Under the pieces are notes generated by a model, which was not told the DNA's origin, did not search any database, and saw only the letters and a list, made by a program, of their open reading frames with translations. Source: Agrobacterium rosae (GTDB lineage Bacteria > Pseudomonadota > Alphaproteobacteria > Rhizobiales > Rhizobiaceae). From it: DNA of 64,000 bases. Location: NCBI RefSeq assembly GCF_002915175.1, contig NZ_NXEJ01000006.1, forward strand, positions 318,626 to 382,625, in the 5' to 3' direction. Below are positions 8,450-15,015 of this stretch, piece by piece (within the stretch, counting starts at the first letter, position 1; the number at the start of each line of letters is the position of its first letter). The translations under genes and the position numbers were made by a program.

Positions 8450-8480
8450 GGTCCGCCGGTCAAATGGCGGACCTTTTTCT
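8450..8480 (+). terminator. Intrinsic terminator after cytochrome c556
   Basis: A perfect 8-bp stem GGTCCGCC/GGCGGACC (8450-8457 and 8466-8473) is followed by TTTTTCT. Confidence 0.9.
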
Positions 8481-8507
8481 CGATAGATCGATCAAATGGA
8501 GAAGACG

Positions 8508-9425
8508 ATGGCTTCCATCTGGGCAAAGCTGGCGGGTGGTGCTGTTGTTGCCGGTGCTGTCGGGTTCGGCATTTTCATGTGGGTGACTGCGCCACAGCGC
8601 CAGCCGCCAAGCCATTGGGCCAATCTGGGCGAGCCCAATCTCGCCAATGGCGAAACCCTGTTCTGGGCAGGCGGCTGCGCAAGCTGCCATGCCGCGCCGG
8701 ATGCCACGGGCGACGCGCTGAAGAGGCTGTCAGGCGGGCAGGCGCTGCCAAGCCCATTCGGCACCTTCCACATGCCCAACATTTCTCCCGATCCGCAGCA
8801 CGGCATCGGCGCGTGGACAGTGGCGCAATTCGGCGATGCGATGACGCGCGGCGTGGGCAAGGACGGTGAGCACCTCTACCCATCTTTCCCGTACAATTCC
8901 TATGCGCGAATGACGCCGCAGGATGTCAATGATCTCTTCGCCTATCTGAAAACGCTGCCCGCCAGCACCAATGATGCGCCGGGCCACGATCTGCCGTTCC
9001 CCTTCAACATCCGCCTCGCCTTGGGTGGATGGAAATTCCTGTACTTCGACAAGGGCCAGCCGCGCGTGCAGCTTGCCAATGCCGATGCGGCAGTCCTTCG
9101 CGGGCAATATCTGGTGGAAGGCCTTGGCCACTGCGGCGAATGCCACACCCCGCGCGACGCACTGGGCGGTTTCCTGAAAGGCCAATGGCTAGCCGGTGGA
9201 CCGAACCCGGAAGGCGAGGGCCGCATTCCCGATATCCGGCCTGAGTCTCAACCCATCGGTTCGTGGTCGCAGGCTGATATCGCCAATTATCTCGAGACCG
9301 GCTTTACACCGGATTTCGATAGCGCCGGTGGCTCCATGGTCAAGGTGCAGCAAAACATGGCGCACCTTCCCGCCGAAGACCGCAACGCGATTGCGGCCTA
9401 CCTCAAGGCATTGCCCTCTCCGTGA
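8508..9425 (+). CDS. Membrane-anchored diheme cytochrome c
   Basis: A 305-residue protein with an N-terminal uncleaved-looking hydrophobic segment (about residues 4-25, AKLAGGAVVAGAVGFGIFMW) and two haem-binding domains. CASCH lies near residue 55 (GGCASCHAAPDATG) with a distal Met region (TFHMPNISPD); CGECH lies near residue 208 (GHCGECHTPRDALGG). The layout resembles the cytochrome subunits of periplasmic alcohol, aldehyde or nicotinate dehydrogenases, but no dehydrogenase subunit is adjacent, so the partner is unknown. ATG 8508 has GGAGA 5 nt upstream; the ATG at 8496 contains that site and is less likely. Confidence 0.85.
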   Translation: MASIWAKLAGGAVVAGAVGFGIFMWVTAPQRQPPSHWANLGEPNLANGETLFWAGGCASCHAAPDATGDALKRLSGGQALPSPFGTFHMPNISPDPQHGIGAWTVAQFGDAMTRGVGKDGEHLYPSFPYNSYARMTPQDVNDLFAYLKTLPASTNDAPGHDLPFPFNIRLALGGWKFLYFDKGQPRVQLANADAAVLRGQYLVEGLGHCGECHTPRDALGGFLKGQWLAGGPNPEGEGRIPDIRPESQPIGSWSQADIANYLETGFTPDFDSAGGSMVKVQQNMAHLPAEDRNAIAAYLKALPSP

Positions 9426-9461
9426 TCAGCCATTGACTCGGATGCGCTTCCGCCGGATAAC

Positions 9462-9665
9462 GGTTGTGTGATGGTCTTTCCGGGTTTGCCCGGAAAGTGA
9501 AAAGGGAACACGATAGAAGCTGACGCTTCAATTCGTGGCTGCCCCCGCAACTGTGAGCGGATAGCCTGAAAACGAAAAGCCACTGACTGCAAAGTTCGGG
9601 AAGGTGTTTTCAAGGTTACGACCCGCGAGCCAGGAGACCTGCCATCACATGAGTGTCGTCAATAC
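9462..9665 (+). promoter_or_regulatory. Cobalamin (AdoCbl) riboswitch
   Basis: Conserved B12-aptamer landmarks appear in order. A stem TTTCCGGG/CCCGGAAA is followed by AAAAGGGAACACG, then GCTGCCCCCGCAACTGTGAG with CGGATAG, then GCCACTG near 9580, GGGAAGGTG near 9598, and CCCGCGAGCCAGGAGACCTGCC near 9625-9646. It precedes cbtBA, so excess cobalamin is expected to switch these cobalt-uptake genes off. Boundaries are approximate. Confidence 0.95.
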
Positions 9666-9695
9666 CGGCGGGGTGTCCGGAACAGCACGGTTGGC

Positions 9696-9716
9696 AGGTC
9701 GGTTCTCCGACCTTTA
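9696..9716 (+). terminator. Hairpin in the riboswitch expression platform
   Basis: The stem AGGTCGG-TTCT-CCGACCT (9696-9713) followed by TTAAAA lies between the aptamer and cbtB. The T-run is short, so it may be a weak terminator or a folding partner in the switch. Confidence 0.5.
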
Positions 9717-9809
9717 AAACCATGTGTCTCTTTTCCCCGTGGTGAATGTTGAATGCGGTCGTGTGGCTATTGATCAGCAATGCGCCCACCCGCACAGGAA
9801 GGGATCACC

Positions 9810-9992
9810 ATGTCTATCCAGCAGAATACGGCCACATCAGCCGTATCAACCAAAACATCGAAGATTGCGCAGTCGTTGACCGCCGCCGCACTGGGCCTGT
9901 TCATCGTCGGTTTCGTTGGCTTCTCGCATATCGAAGCGGTGCACAACGCCGCCCATGATACGCGCCATGCCAATGCCTTCCCTTGCCATTGA
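9810..9992 (+). CDS. cbtB: CbtB, cobalt transporter subunit
   Basis: A 60-residue membrane protein with a single hydrophobic segment (SLTAAALGLFIVGFVGFS) followed by a histidine-rich tail (HIEAVHNAAHDTRHANAFPCH). This is the form of CbtB, the small subunit of the B12-regulated CbtAB cobalt uptake system; the His tail is a probable metal-capture site. AGGAAGG precedes the ATG at 9810. It is the first gene under the cobalamin riboswitch, with cbtA starting 11 bp downstream. Confidence 0.9.
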   Translation: MSIQQNTATSAVSTKTSKIAQSLTAAALGLFIVGFVGFSHIEAVHNAAHDTRHANAFPCH

Positions 9993-10003
9993 GGGAAACA
10001 GAG

Positions 10004-10717
10004 ATGCCATTTTTCCGTAATATCGTTTTCACCGCCGTTCTGGTGGGGCTGATTGCCGGTCTCGCCGTCAGCGCCATGCAGGCCGTCGGCACCACGCCAC
10101 TCATCCTTCAGGCTGAAACTTTTGAAAATGCAGGCGGCGAGGCTGCTCCCGCCCACACCCATGATGCGGCAGCACCGGCCGACCATCATCATGATGCCGA
10201 AGCCTGGACACCAGCCGATGGTTTCGAGCGCAACGCCTACACCATCGCCGCCAATGTGCTGACCGCCATCGGTTACGCGCTGGTCCTGACGGCACTGATT
10301 TCCCTGCGCGGCTCCGAAGCTGGCTGGCGCGAAGGTCTGTTCTGGGGGCTTGCCGGTTTCGCCGCCGTCATGCTGGCACCCATGATCGGCCTGCCACCGG
10401 AGCTACCGGGCAGCCCGGCGGCGGCTCTCGGTGCACGTCAAACGTGGTGGATCGCGACGGTGGCCGCAACGGCGGGCGGCATTGCGCTGCTGGCCTTCAA
10501 ACGGGGTGAGCCATGGGCGATCATTCTTGCGCTGGTGCTTATCGTTGCGCCGCATGTCGTCGGTGCCCCGCTGCCGCCGGAAGGCGAACATGCGCTGGCA
10601 CCTCTGCCGCTGGAGCGCCGGTTCGTAGTTCTCGCCACCGTTACCAGCTTCGTGTTCTGGCTGATCCTCGGCTCTCTCAGCGGCCTGTTCCTCAAGCGCT
10701 TCGAGACAGCCAAGTAA
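10004..10717 (+). CDS. cbtA: CbtA, cobalt transporter integral membrane subunit
   Basis: A 237-residue integral membrane protein with about five hydrophobic segments. A histidine-rich periplasmic loop (APAHTHDAAAPADHHHDAE) lies after the first segment, followed by the CbtA-type LAGFAAVMLAPMIGLPPELPG segment. It forms the permease of the B12-controlled cobalt import system with CbtB; cobalt is needed for cobalamin synthesis. The start at 10004 follows GAGGGA. Co-transcribed with cbtB under the riboswitch. Confidence 0.92.
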   Translation: MPFFRNIVFTAVLVGLIAGLAVSAMQAVGTTPLILQAETFENAGGEAAPAHTHDAAAPADHHHDAEAWTPADGFERNAYTIAANVLTAIGYALVLTALISLRGSEAGWREGLFWGLAGFAAVMLAPMIGLPPELPGSPAAALGARQTWWIATVAATAGGIALLAFKRGEPWAIILALVLIVAPHVVGAPLPPEGEHALAPLPLERRFVVLATVTSFVFWLILGSLSGLFLKRFETAK

Positions 10718-10718
10718 C

Positions 10719-11045
10719 GTGACGCAATCTAGGGAAAACGCGGTGGAGTGGAGTGATGAGCTTCAAGCCCTGCGTTTTTCGGTCCCCGGTCATGGCGCGC
10801 TCTGCGCCATGCACCGGCTGGCCTTCAAGTCGCTTCTGTCGCAAGAGCCGGGCAGGGAGGCCTGCCTCAGATTTTTCGCGGAAAACCAGCAAGCATTCTT
10901 GAGCGCGGCCACAGCCAAGATTTCGCGGTTGGCTCTACCCTCCGACCGAAGCCTGCACATCAACAGCCGCGATCTCAGGCGGGCGATGACGAATGTGCTT
11001 CCCGAAGGTCCGGTGCGCTCCTGCCGCGTGCTTGATCGGGGCTAA
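10719..11045 (+). CDS. Small hypothetical protein coupled to cbtA
   Basis: A 108-residue soluble protein with a GTG start one base after the cbtA stop codon, so translation is probably coupled. The middle (GHGALCAMHRLAFKSLLSQE...FFAENQQAFLSAATAKISR...LHINSRDL) loosely resembles the DUF1488 pattern, a small domain of unknown function; I am not certain of this. Position suggests control by the cobalamin riboswitch, but no function can be assigned. Confidence 0.65.
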   Translation: MTQSRENAVEWSDELQALRFSVPGHGALCAMHRLAFKSLLSQEPGREACLRFFAENQQAFLSAATAKISRLALPSDRSLHINSRDLRRAMTNVLPEGPVRSCRVLDRG

Positions 11046-11059
11046 GGCGGATATCAACG

Positions 11060-11473
11060 CTATCCTGCAAGCCCCTTCGCCACATCGGCCAGCGTGACCT
11101 GTGAAAACCGTCTAAGCAACAGTTGCTCGGCCTCATCGAACACGCCCTTCAGTGTCGCGTTGACCGCCTGTTCGATCTGGCATCCCGGCATGTCATAGGC
11201 AGGTCCAACGGCGAAGATGGATGGTTCGCCAACGGCGCAATAAATATCGAAAAGCGTCAGCTGATCGAGAGGACGAGCCAGCCGCCAGCCGCCGCCATGG
11301 CCTTTTTCCGACAGCACAAAACCCTCATCGCGCAGGCCCGCCATCGTGCGGCGGATAACGACGGGATTTGCATCCAGCATCTGCGCGATCATCTCCGATG
11401 TCATCGCTCCATCGTGCTTATCCATGTGGATCAAAACATGCAGCATGCGCGAAAGCCGACTGTCCTGCCTCAT
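11060..11473 (-). CDS. Rrf2 family transcriptional regulator
   Basis: A 137-residue Rrf2/BadM-type winged-helix regulator (SRMLHVLIHMDKHDGAMTSE, then recognition segment PVVIRRTMAGLRDEGFVLSEKGHGGGWRLAR). The three closely spaced cysteines that bind Fe-S clusters in IscR/NsrR are missing; only isolated Cys in FDIYCAVGEP and MPGCQIE remain, so a cluster is unlikely and thiol or ligand sensing is possible. It is divergent from a CxxC flavoprotein, with a perfect 13-bp inverted repeat overlapping that gene's promoter. GGAATTCGAGG precedes the start. Confidence 0.88.
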   Translation of the reverse strand: MRQDSRLSRMLHVLIHMDKHDGAMTSEMIAQMLDANPVVIRRTMAGLRDEGFVLSEKGHGGGWRLARPLDQLTLFDIYCAVGEPSIFAVGPAYDMPGCQIEQAVNATLKGVFDEAEQLLLRRFSQVTLADVAKGLAG

Positions 11474-11533
11474 CCTCGAATTCCTTCTGCAAATCGCGCC
11501 GATCTATAGCACGATTGCGTCACGATACAAATG

Positions 11534-11576
11534 AAGTGTCGTGACTATTGACTCTGGACAGTCACGACACTTATGT
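11534..11576 (+). promoter_or_regulatory. Rrf2 operator overlapping a sigma-70 promoter
   Basis: Perfect inverted arms AAGTGTCGTGACT (11534-11546) and AGTCACGACACTT (11560-11572) flank a 13-nt spacer. The spacer holds a -35 TTGACT (11548-11553), followed after 17 nt by TTATGT (11571-11576) as -10. A dimer bound here would cover the promoter of the flavoprotein gene, a standard repression layout. Confidence 0.8.
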
Positions 11577-11599
11577 TGTTGCGAGAAAAGGAGCCAGTC

Positions 11600-12526
11600 A
11601 TGAACGACACGATCTACGACGTCACCATCATCGGAGGCAGCTATGCGGGGCTATCGGCGGCGCTACAACTCGGCCGCGCCCGCAGAAGCGTGCTCGTCAT
11701 CGATGAAGGCCTGAGGCGCAATCGGTTCGCCACACATTCCCACGGCTTCATCACGCAGGATGGTGTCGATCCAGCCGTCATTGCAGCAACGGCGCGCTCG
11801 CAGGTGACGCAATATCCAACTGTGCAGTGGCTGTCTGGCTGCGCGGATACGGCTCGGCGGATATCGCAGGAGGGTGACAAGGCAGCAGCCTTGTTCGAGG
11901 TGATGGTCGCAGAGACGCGAACTCTCTCGAAAACACTAATCCTGGCCGTCGGCGTGAAGGACATTCTGCCTAACATCGAAGGTTTGGCGGAACGCTGGGG
12001 AAAAAGCGTGTTCCACTGCCCCTATTGCCATGGCTATGAACTGAATCAGGGACAGATCGGCGTGATTGCCGGATCGGAATTATCCATGCATCATGCCCTG
12101 ATGCTTCCCGATTGGGGACCAACGACGCTTCTTCTCAATGATGCCTTCGAACCCAGCGCCGATCAGCTCGCAGCGCTTGCCGCCCGTGGTGTCACGCTGG
12201 AGCGCAGCGCCGTGCAAGCACTCAAAGGTCATGCCGATGTGCAGCTCGCCAATGGCCGGACGCTCTCCTTTGCCGGGCTTTTCGCCCTCGCGTCGATTGA
12301 GATCGCCACTGCCATCCCGGACCAACTCGGCCTCGCTCTGGAGCCCGGACCTCTCGGCTCCATCATCAAGACAGATGTGATGAAGGAAACCAACATATCC
12401 GGCGTGTTTGCCTGCGGCGATGCTGCGCGCGCCATGACGTCCGTAGCGCTGGCTGTCGCGGATGGAAACCTAGCGGGTGTCAGCGCCCATAGGTCGCTGA
12501 TGTCAGGGGTGATCGCTCACAGGTAA
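11600..12526 (+). CDS. Thioredoxin-reductase-like FAD/NAD(P) oxidoreductase
   Basis: A 308-residue flavoprotein. The N-terminal FAD dinucleotide fold is VTIIGGSYAGLSAALQLGRARRSVLVID (about residues 7-34). A redox CPYCHGYE motif lies near residue 138, as in thioredoxin reductase-like enzymes, and the C-terminal FAD segment is GVFACGDAARAMTSVALAVADG. The second nucleotide site (GVIAGSELSMHHALML) departs from the usual GGGDSA pattern, so NADPH binding may be altered. Preceded by AAAGGAG. Likely repressed by the divergent Rrf2 regulator through the operator at 11534-11576. Confidence 0.85.
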   Translation: MNDTIYDVTIIGGSYAGLSAALQLGRARRSVLVIDEGLRRNRFATHSHGFITQDGVDPAVIAATARSQVTQYPTVQWLSGCADTARRISQEGDKAAALFEVMVAETRTLSKTLILAVGVKDILPNIEGLAERWGKSVFHCPYCHGYELNQGQIGVIAGSELSMHHALMLPDWGPTTLLLNDAFEPSADQLAALAARGVTLERSAVQALKGHADVQLANGRTLSFAGLFALASIEIATAIPDQLGLALEPGPLGSIIKTDVMKETNISGVFACGDAARAMTSVALAVADGNLAGVSAHRSLMSGVIAHR

Positions 12527-12537
12527 GTGGCTTCGCG

Positions 12538-13104
12538 TCACCGATGTTCCGCCGAAAACACTGCAATCTCGGCTTCCGCTTCCGGCCCCCAGAGGTCGAG
12601 CGCTTTCAGCACTTCGGCGGCGAATGTTACCGGTGCGCTGCCGGGGGCGGTGACGATGCCTTCGTGGCTCACCGCCTGTGGCTGGTCGCGGTAGTGTTCC
12701 GCGCCTTGATAGCTCTCATATCTGCTATGTGAATCCACAGAATTGCCGGTATGGGCCACATGGTTCAGCACGCCGGTTCCCGCCAGCGCGCTTGCCGCCG
12801 CACAAATGCCGCCGACCACGCGGTGCTGGGTGCGAAAGCGGTGCACCAGATCGGTAAAATCCGGTGCCGCACCCTTTTCCCAGATCAGTCCGCCGGGAAT
12901 GACCAGCGCATGAATCGTCTCCGGGTCCAGTTCGTCATAGGCCATATCAGGCGTGACATTGAGGCCACCCATCGACGTAACCGGTGCGCCGTCGGGTGAG
13001 GCCGTTACGATATCGACGCCCAGATATCCACGTGCCGCCGCAATCAACAATGCGGGTTCCCAATCGGCAAAATCCTCGGTCAGGGCCAGCGCAATACGAG
13101 GCAT
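12538..13104 (-). CDS. DJ-1/PfpI family protein
   Basis: A 188-residue class I glutamine amidotransferase-like protein of the DJ-1/PfpI superfamily. The nucleophile elbow Cys is in VVGGICAAASALAGTGVL (near residue 100), preceded by HALVIPGG with its conserved glycine pair; an acidic Glu-Asp region lies in the N-terminal ALTEDFADWE. Related proteins are glyoxalases, chaperones or peptidases; the function here is open. The ATG at 13104 has AGGAGA 6 nt upstream, so an upstream in-frame extension is not needed. Confidence 0.82.
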   Translation of the reverse strand: MPRIALALTEDFADWEPALLIAAARGYLGVDIVTASPDGAPVTSMGGLNVTPDMAYDELDPETIHALVIPGGLIWEKGAAPDFTDLVHRFRTQHRVVGGICAAASALAGTGVLNHVAHTGNSVDSHSRYESYQGAEHYRDQPQAVSHEGIVTAPGSAPVTFAAEVLKALDLWGPEAEAEIAVFSAEHR

Positions 13105-13201
13105 TCTCTTCTCCTGAAATCCATCCATCGAAACACGAAACCGAAACAAGACCATGCGAAACGCTCGAAACTGCACGGTCGGTTCCGTTGTGTCTACCGC
13201 G

Positions 13202-13690
13202 TTAAGCTAACGCCTGCATGAAGCGCATGCCGGTAACGGGGCGTGGTATGAAATCCATGTTTTCGTAGAACTTGTGCGCGGCGAAGTTGCCGGTGGCTGC
13301 ACCCACGGAAAGGAAATCACAGCCACAACGCTTGGCAACGTCCCGCGCGCGGCCCACAAGGTGCTGGCCGGTGCCATGGCCACGGTGACCATCACGTACG
13401 AACAAATGGTGCAGTTCCATGCCGCGACGGCCTTCCTGCGCACGGTAGAGCGGCACGAGAATGGCGTAACCGATCAACTCGCCATCGGCCTCGGCCACCA
13501 GCGCCGTAATCCACGGCACCTGGCCGAACAGATCGCGCTCCAGCTTCTCAGCCGTAATCGCCGCCGCATCGCCATGGTGGGCGGCCAGCAGCATAATCAT
13601 CTCGTTAAGCTCAGGCAGATCGGCCTTGCGTGCACCACGAATGGTCACGACGGGCGGTCTCGGCAGGGTCAGAAGGCTGTCTTCGGTCAT
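13202..13690 (-). CDS. GNAT N-acetyltransferase behind an attenuator
   Basis: A 162-residue GNAT protein. It has the N-terminal IRGARKADLPELNEMIMLLAAHHGD segment, the acetyl-CoA binding motif LFVRDGHRGHGTGQHLVGRA (near residues 96-115), and AATGNFAAHKFYENMDFIPR as motif B. The substrate is unknown; diamine or amino-acid acetylation are family possibilities. GAAGGA lies 9 nt upstream of the ATG. Between its promoter and start lie a leaderless 17-codon peptide and competing hairpins (13742-13879), implying translation-dependent control of transcription into this gene. Confidence 0.88.
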   Translation of the reverse strand: MTEDSLLTLPRPPVVTIRGARKADLPELNEMIMLLAAHHGDAAAITAEKLERDLFGQVPWITALVAEADGELIGYAILVPLYRAQEGRRGMELHHLFVRDGHRGHGTGQHLVGRARDVAKRCGCDFLSVGAATGNFAAHKFYENMDFIPRPVTGMRFMQALA

Positions 13691-13741
13691 TATTTCGTCC
13701 TTCGGGTTCTGGTTTAGCCGTCAGGACGTTTGAAAACAACA

Positions 13742-13788
13742 AAGCCGCCTGACGGCGGCTTGTCGACAAAATGATCTGTCGAGCCGCC
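13742..13788 (-). terminator. Attenuator: antiterminator and intrinsic terminator of the GNAT leader
   Basis: On the minus strand, GGCGGCT (13788-13782) and the adjoining CGACA can pair with TGTCG and AGCCGCC (ending 13754) to form an antiterminator. The same AAGCCGCC strand (13761-13754) instead pairs with GGCGGCTT (13749-13742), loop GTCA, followed by TGTTGTTTT: an intrinsic terminator. The two folds are mutually exclusive, and the first starts immediately after the leader-peptide stop. Confidence 0.75.
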
Positions 13789-13789
13789 C

Positions 13790-13843
13790 TTAAAGGAAGG
13801 CCCAAAAATACGTGCAGGAAATGGGTGCGCGTGCGTTGATCAT
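13790..13843 (-). CDS. Putative leader peptide MINARAPISCTYFWAFL
   Basis: A 17-codon reading frame, ATG at 13843-13841 and TAA at 13792-13790. There is no Shine-Dalgarno: the bases just before ATG are CTCTCCC. The A of the ATG lies 8 nt downstream of the -10 element, so the transcript would begin at or next to the start codon, as described for the leaderless trpL of Sinorhizobium. The run Cys-Thr-Tyr-Phe-Trp followed by Phe near the end would place a stalled ribosome just ahead of the antiterminator arm. It most probably works in cis on the GNAT gene. Which amino acid or inhibitor is sensed is not clear, since no single residue is repeated more than twice in the run. Confidence 0.65.
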   Translation of the reverse strand: MINARAPISCTYFWAFL

Positions 13844-13850
13844 GGGAGAG

Positions 13851-13879
13851 TAGATGCGCTGGAATTGGGATTGTGTCAA
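13851..13879 (-). promoter_or_regulatory. Promoter of the leader peptide/GNAT transcript
   Basis: A consensus TTGACA (13879-13874) lies 17 nt upstream of CATCTA (13856-13851). The predicted +1 falls at about the A of the leader-peptide ATG at 13843. Confidence 0.7.
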
Positions 13880-13958
13880 GTGGGTTTGGAAACGAGCTTA
13901 TAAGCCCTCGGCCAGTTGTCGGGTGTTGTAGCAACCATATGCTTGCGTCTTCTCACAT

Positions 13959-14157
13959 CTGGCGCTGGTGGGTGCGGCTTACCCCCCTCTGTCCTGCCGG
14001 ACATCTCCCCCTCAGGTGGGGAGATCGAATCGTGGCGACCTCTCGCACATCTTGAAGGCTGCGGAGAGCGTGGGGAGCAGGCGTCTAGCCAATCTCCCTC
14101 CTTGAGGGGGAGATGTCCGGCAGGACAGAGGGGGTAAGCCGCCCCCACCAGCGCCAG
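13959..14157. repeat. Long palindromic element, family B copy 1
   Basis: About 199 bp with arms of roughly 60 bp. The left arm begins ctggcgctggtgggtgcggc and continues through ctgtcctgccggacatctcc; the right arm is its near-complement ending in cccaccagcgccag. The central part differs between copies. Other copies lie at 18691-18862 and 43739-43924. It lies between the leader promoter of the GNAT gene and the 3' end of the MerR gene, and together with the leader fills the 496-bp gap between these genes. Confidence 0.9.
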
Positions 14158-14186
14158 CTGAAATTCTCTGTCTTGCGAGACCCGCT

Positions 14187-14600
14187 TCAATGCTCATGCT
14201 CACACAGATCATGGTTCGATAATGCCCGAATAACATAACAATCCTCAATCGAATGCCCGTCACAATGGGAGACGATACGCTCTAGCTCGTGCTCCAGCTT
14301 TTTCAGCTTGGCGATCTTCTCGCGGACGGTTGTCAGGTGGTCTGCGGCGATGCGGTCGGCGTCGGTGCAGGGCATTTCGCGGTGCTGGCTGAGCGCGATC
14401 AGTTCACGGATGGCGTCGATGTTGAGGCCGAGATCGCGGGCGTGGCGCACGAAGGCGAGGCGCTCCAGGTCGGATTTCTCATAGCGCCGCTGGTTACCCT
14501 CGGAGCGTTCTGCCGCCCGCAGAAGGCCCATCTGCTCGTAATAGCGAATGGTCGGCACCTTGACGCCGGTGTTTCGGGATAGATCACCGATGGAATACAT
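14187..14600 (-). CDS. MerR family metal-responsive regulator
   Basis: A 137-residue MerR-type regulator. The HTH is YSIGDLSRNTGVKVPTIRYY with the wing EGNQRRYEKSDLERL, then a dimerisation helix (about 80-115). The C-terminal metal loop is rich in potential ligands (HREMPCTDAD, then SHCDGHSIEDC, then LCEHEH), resembling Zn/Cd/Pb sensors of the ZntR/CadR/PbrR branch; the exact metal is uncertain. The ATG at 14600 has GAGG 7 nt upstream, better than the GTG two codons earlier. A perfect dyad at 14616-14630 in its own promoter suggests autoregulation. No target gene is adjacent on its strand. Confidence 0.85.
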   Translation of the reverse strand: MYSIGDLSRNTGVKVPTIRYYEQMGLLRAAERSEGNQRRYEKSDLERLAFVRHARDLGLNIDAIRELIALSQHREMPCTDADRIAADHLTTVREKIAKLKKLEHELERIVSHCDGHSIEDCYVIRALSNHDLCEHEH

Positions 14601-14615
14601 GGTCACGCCTCATAG

Positions 14616-14630
14616 CTCTAGTTTCTAGAG
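14616..14630 (-). promoter_or_regulatory. MerR-type dyad in the promoter of the merR-like gene
   Basis: A perfect inverted repeat CTCTAG-TTT-CTAGAG lies just upstream of the regulator. On the minus strand it sits between a TGACCT-like -35 and a CTATGA-like -10, the usual MerR-family operator position with a long spacer. Confidence 0.65.
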
Positions 14631-14694
14631 ATATAGGTCATAGGCCCTTTGGTGGCAAGCATGTGGAGAAGGGGCTTGCGGAGCGTTGTGCAGC

Positions 14695-14717
14695 ACTATA
14701 CCCTACCCCCCTATACT
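14695..14717 (+). promoter_or_regulatory. RcnR/DmeR-type operator upstream of dmeR
   Basis: ACTATA-CCCTACCCCCC-TATACT: a C/G tract flanked by inverted TATA arms, the form used by RcnR-branch CsoR-family repressors. It lies 17 bp before the dmeR ATG. Confidence 0.75.
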
Positions 14718-14733
14718 ATATTGAGAGAAAACC

Positions 14734-15006
14734 ATGTCACACACCATCGAGAACAAGGACAAGCTTCTGGCGCGGATCCGCCGCCTCAAAGGGCAGATGG
14801 AAGCGGTGGAGCGGGCGTTTGAGGGTGGCAAGCCTTGTGGGGAGGTGCTGCAATTGCTGGCTTCCGTGCGCGGCGCGCTTTCCGGGCTGACGGGTGAGGT
14901 GATGCAGGATCATCTGCATGAGCATGTGCTGCATGCGGAAAATGATGAAGAGCGTGCCCGCGCCACGGAAGAGCTGGCGCAGGTTTTGAAAACGTACATT
15001 CGGTAA
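14734..15006 (+). CDS. dmeR: DmeR, RcnR/CsoR-family metal-responsive repressor
   Basis: A 90-residue all-helical repressor of the RcnR/FrmR branch. It begins (M)SHTIENKDKLLARIRRLKGQ, where the N-terminal His at position 3 is a Co/Ni ligand in RcnR. The conserved Cys is in GGKPCGEVLQLLASVRGAL (position 35), followed by HLHEHVLHAE ligands (near 63-70). Predicted to release its operator on binding Co(II) or Ni(II) and so derepress dmeF, which starts 10 bp downstream. The operator at 14695-14717 supports autoregulation of the operon. Confidence 0.9.
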   Translation: MSHTIENKDKLLARIRRLKGQMEAVERAFEGGKPCGEVLQLLASVRGALSGLTGEVMQDHLHEHVLHAENDEERARATEELAQVLKTYIR

Positions 15007-15015
15007 AGGTGCGCC

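Noticed and set aside
13790-13843. Calling the leader peptide trpL
   Set aside because: Rhizobial trpL has consecutive Trp codons and lies before trpE; this peptide has one Trp and precedes a GNAT gene.
13876-14263. Open frames on both strands across the family B palindrome, giving PLCPAGHLPL-like peptides
   Set aside because: These peptides recur at every family B copy and come from the repeat arms, not from a gene.
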